From NCBI GenBank assembly GCA_012515885.1, contig JAAYXN010000276.1, forward strand, positions 1 to 6,941: a DNA stretch of 6,941 nucleotides, written 5' to 3'. The notes below the pieces were generated by a model. The model made no database searches. It had not been told where the DNA came from and was given only the letters and a program-made list of their open reading frames with translations. Made by a program: the position numbers and the translations under genes. The stretch comes from Rhodococcus sp. (in: high G+C Gram-positive bacteria) (GTDB lineage Bacteria > Actinomycetota > Actinomycetes > Mycobacteriales > Mycobacteriaceae). Shown here piece by piece: positions 5,800-6,941 of this stretch. Numbering within the stretch: the stretch's first letter is position 1; each line of letters starts with the position of its first letter.

Positions 5800-6062
5800 C
5801 CTGACCGGTTGCTTTACCTGCGAGGAGACCGCGAGCCGGGGCCGGTTCAGGCCGGTAACTTCTCTGGTGCGGCCCTTGCGACGCCGGGCGGAAAAACTGG
5901 CCGACTATCGACGTGGAAACAGTCGCGAGTGGGGCCGGATACGACCGAGGCGCTAGGCCGACTGCTCGACTCGCTCCGCAATCAGTAGTTCGCGACCCCT
6001 TAAGGTTTCCTCCGCCGCCCGGGATCGTCTCCGTGCGCGTCTTCCATTCAAGGAACGACATG
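5800..6062. other. Gene-poor spacer between the lprD-like gene and the tRNA terminator
   Basis: Open frames cross this stretch (for example a plus-strand frame ending at 5988), but they overlap the lprD-like gene antisense or lack any recognisable protein pattern. There are local GGCCGG repeats around 5838-5855. I recognise no RNA gene or protein remnant. The left end should hold the promoter of the lprD-like gene. Confidence 0.5.
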
Positions 6063-6104
6063 AAAAGACCCCAACCCGGTGAAATAAATACCAGGTCAGG
6101 GGTC
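6063..6104 (-). terminator. Intrinsic terminator of the tRNA-Leu gene
   Basis: On the minus strand, GACCCC (6104-6099) pairs with GGGGTC (6072-6067). Inside it, ACCTGG pairs with CCGGGT, with one G-U pair, around an AT-rich loop of about 11 bases. TTTT follows at 6066-6063. It begins nine bases after the tRNA 3' end, so it probably ends the tRNA transcript. Confidence 0.8.
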
Positions 6105-6112
6105 AATTTCGG

Positions 6113-6197
6113 TGGTGCGCGAGGGGGGACTCGAACCCCCACGCCCTAAGGCACAGCATCCTAAGTGCTGCGCGTATACCAATTTCGCCACTCGCGC
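6113..6197 (-). tRNA. tRNA-Leu, anticodon UAG
   Basis: A complete class II tRNA reads on the minus strand. The 7-bp acceptor stem is formed by 6197-6191 (GCGCGAG) and 6123-6117 (CTCGCGC), followed by discriminator A at 6116 and an encoded CCA at 6115-6113. The 5-bp anticodon stem CAGCA/TGCTG encloses the loop CTTAGGA, giving anticodon TAG at 6163-6161, which decodes CUA and possibly other CUN codons. The T-arm is GGGGG-TTCGAGT-CCCCC. The 13-base variable arm (6153-6141) has a GCC/GGC stem, as expected for leucine. The D-arm with GGTATAC is normal. An intrinsic terminator follows. tRNA 3' ends are common integration sites, but no second copy of this 3' end is seen in the window. Confidence 0.96.
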
Positions 6198-6206
6198 GCG
6201 ATGGAC

Positions 6207-6212
6207 AGCCTA
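6207..6212 (-). promoter_or_regulatory. Candidate -10 element of tRNA-Leu
   Basis: TAGGCT on the minus strand ends nine bases before the mature tRNA 5' end, a usual distance for a short 5' leader. It is the same hexamer as before rph. No good -35 was found. Confidence 0.4.
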
Positions 6213-6266
6213 CTCGATCTGTTGGGCTGCGCGCGACTTTGGTTCCTGGCTGGCAGGTGTCGATGT

Positions 6267-6737
6267 CTATCGATTTCGGCCTGCCCAAGTTTCGGTCTGG
6301 CTGTGGCAATTCGGGCAGAGGAACCTGACGTTCGATGGATTGCAATCGAAGTAGTTTCCGTCGATGTGGTCAACATGAAGAGTCAGCGGTTTTCCGTTCC
6401 ACTCCGGCATTAGCGCACATTGCTCACACGCGTACGGCACCCCCGATTCGATGAGTGCGCGGCGCAATTGATGTGGTTTTGCCCGCGCGCTGCCATCAGG
6501 CCTGATTATGAGTATGTCCTCCCAACCCAGCCGGTTATAGCTGCGTTTGCCTCGCGTATGCCCCTTTCCTGTGAAATGCGAGGTGTCGATTCCTAGGGCT
6601 GTGATTCGGCGCCGAAGGTGGGTGTGCATGCCGCCTGAAGGTCTCAGGCCAAGAACGCGGATCACCCCGGCCATGCTGGTCGACTGTTTGACGGCGTCGG
6701 CCAGCATGTCCGGTGTGTACGTCGTGTACCTCCGCAC
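6267..6737 (-). CDS. HNH endonuclease (zinc-binding, homing-type)
   Basis: The 156-residue protein has an N-terminal helical region (about 8-55) ending GIDTSHFTGKGH, of the kind found before HNH domains in stand-alone actinobacterial and phage HNH proteins. It probably contributes to DNA binding. The C-terminal nuclease has CEQC (Cys104, Cys107), LHVDHIDGN (119-128, His124), Asn136 in NPSNVRFLC, and CPNCHSQ (Cys141, Cys144, His145). This is a complete HNH beta-beta-alpha-metal site with a four-Cys structural zinc site. The family cleaves DNA; many stand-alone members are selfish or phage-borne, others belong to restriction. GTG 6737 starts three bases after the stop of the upstream partial gene; ATG 6707 is a later alternative. 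It sits directly upstream of tRNA-Leu and is not part of the conserved rph-rdgB neighbourhood. No partner methylase is visible here. Target site unknown. Confidence 0.9.
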   Translation of the reverse strand: MRRYTTYTPDMLADAVKQSTSMAGVIRVLGLRPSGGMHTHLRRRITALGIDTSHFTGKGHTRGKRSYNRLGWEDILIIRPDGSARAKPHQLRRALIESGVPYACEQCALMPEWNGKPLTLHVDHIDGNYFDCNPSNVRFLCPNCHSQTETWAGRNR

Positions 6738-6740
6738 GTG

Positions 6741-6941
6741 TTAGGCCACAGATTCTGCGGCAGCGGAGCCTCGGCTCTTTCGCTCGGACGTAGGTAGCCG
6801 CAGAATCGCGTGGACGAGGGTGCGGACTGTGGTGTGCAGGGCAGGTGCTGCGGCACACAGCAGTTCCGAAGCTGTTGCGGCATCCACCGTGGCCGCGCCG
6901 TCGGCGATAGACCCGGCTTCGTTTGCCGTGCCCACGGCAAG
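6741..6941 (-). CDS. Unrecognised Ala-rich protein, C-terminal end (partial)
   Basis: Sixty-six codons are open from the window edge to a TAA at 6743-6741, and the frame continues beyond the window. The visible part is rich in Ala, with an amphipathic helix-like stretch (ASELLCAAAPALHTTVRTL) and then a charged tail with SERKSRGS. GTG at 6935 is in frame but is probably internal, since the frame is open to the edge. The composition looks like a genuine high-GC coding region, but I recognise no family and assign no function. The stop lies three bases before the HNH gene start, so the two may be co-transcribed. Other frames here are also open, so the choice rests mainly on spacing and composition. 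Confidence 0.5.
   Translation of the reverse strand, partial: LAVGTANEAGSIADGAATVDAATASELLCAAAPALHTTVRTLVHAILRLPTSERKSRGSAAAESVA

Noticed and set aside
5280..5804. Plus-strand open frame of 174 codons over the DUF3817 and lprD-like genes
   Set aside because: It is antisense to two genes with recognisable families and membrane segments, and its translation is Arg/Cys-rich with no pattern.
5913..6149. Plus-strand open frame running into the tRNA gene
   Set aside because: It overlaps the terminator and the tRNA-Leu T-arm on the opposite strand and has no protein features.
6662..6940. Alternative minus-strand frame of 92 codons at the right edge
   Set aside because: It overlaps the start of the HNH gene by 76 bases and has Pro/Arg/Cys-rich shadow-like sequence. 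The frame ending at 6741 fits the spacing and composition better.
1..6941. CRISPR array, riboswitch, or new multi-gene defence system
   Set aside because: I see no regularly spaced repeats, no riboswitch core pattern, and only one nuclease gene without a recognisable partner.

Overview
The window looks like chromosomal DNA of an actinobacterium of the order Mycobacteriales (the Mycobacterium, Rhodococcus, Gordonia, Dietzia and Hoyosella group). The DNA is fairly GC-rich with many GTG starts. The gene set and order follow the Mycobacterium tuberculosis Rv1332-Rv1343c neighbourhood as I remember it. Genus cannot be fixed from the sequence alone.

Left edge (1-672). The last 41 codons of an IS481-type transposase run into a DUF2017 gene that has lost its normal start. 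Conserved-looking DUF2017 codons continue in frame up to the edge of the insertion sequence, so the element seems to have cut off roughly the first 20 residues.

Core (727-4859, plus strand). In order: a P1/S58 self-processing N-terminal-nucleophile hydrolase, a rhomboid protease, a metallo-beta-lactamase-fold phosphodiesterase of the Rv1339 type, RNase PH (rph), and the dITP/XTP pyrophosphatase (rdgB). rph and rdgB overlap by 8 bases. Compared with M. tuberculosis, the mec-cysO-cysM block (between the hydrolase and the rhomboid gene) and murI (between the rhomboid and phosphodiesterase genes) are absent. The rhomboid gene ends in a two-stage inverted repeat.

Middle (4860-5786). A 54-base dyad lies between rdgB and two convergent minus-strand genes. 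These are an LprD-like membrane protein and a DUF3817 protein, joined by a one-base stop/start overlap.

Right part (5787-6941). After a gene-poor stretch come, all on the minus strand, an intrinsic terminator, a tRNA-Leu(UAG) gene with encoded CCA, an intact HNH endonuclease, and the 3' end of an unrecognised alanine-rich gene. This part does not belong to the conserved block and looks accessory.

Expression. Two translation styles appear. The hydrolase, rdgB and the DUF3817 gene have purine-rich ribosome binding sites or overlap their neighbour. The rhomboid, rph and lprD-like genes each have a GTG start 7-8 bases after a TANNNT hexamer, the arrangement expected of leaderless actinobacterial mRNAs. 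I found no clear new defence or mobile system. The most useful observations are the IS-truncated DUF2017 gene, the trimmed synteny block, the two strong dyads and the HNH gene beside the tRNA.
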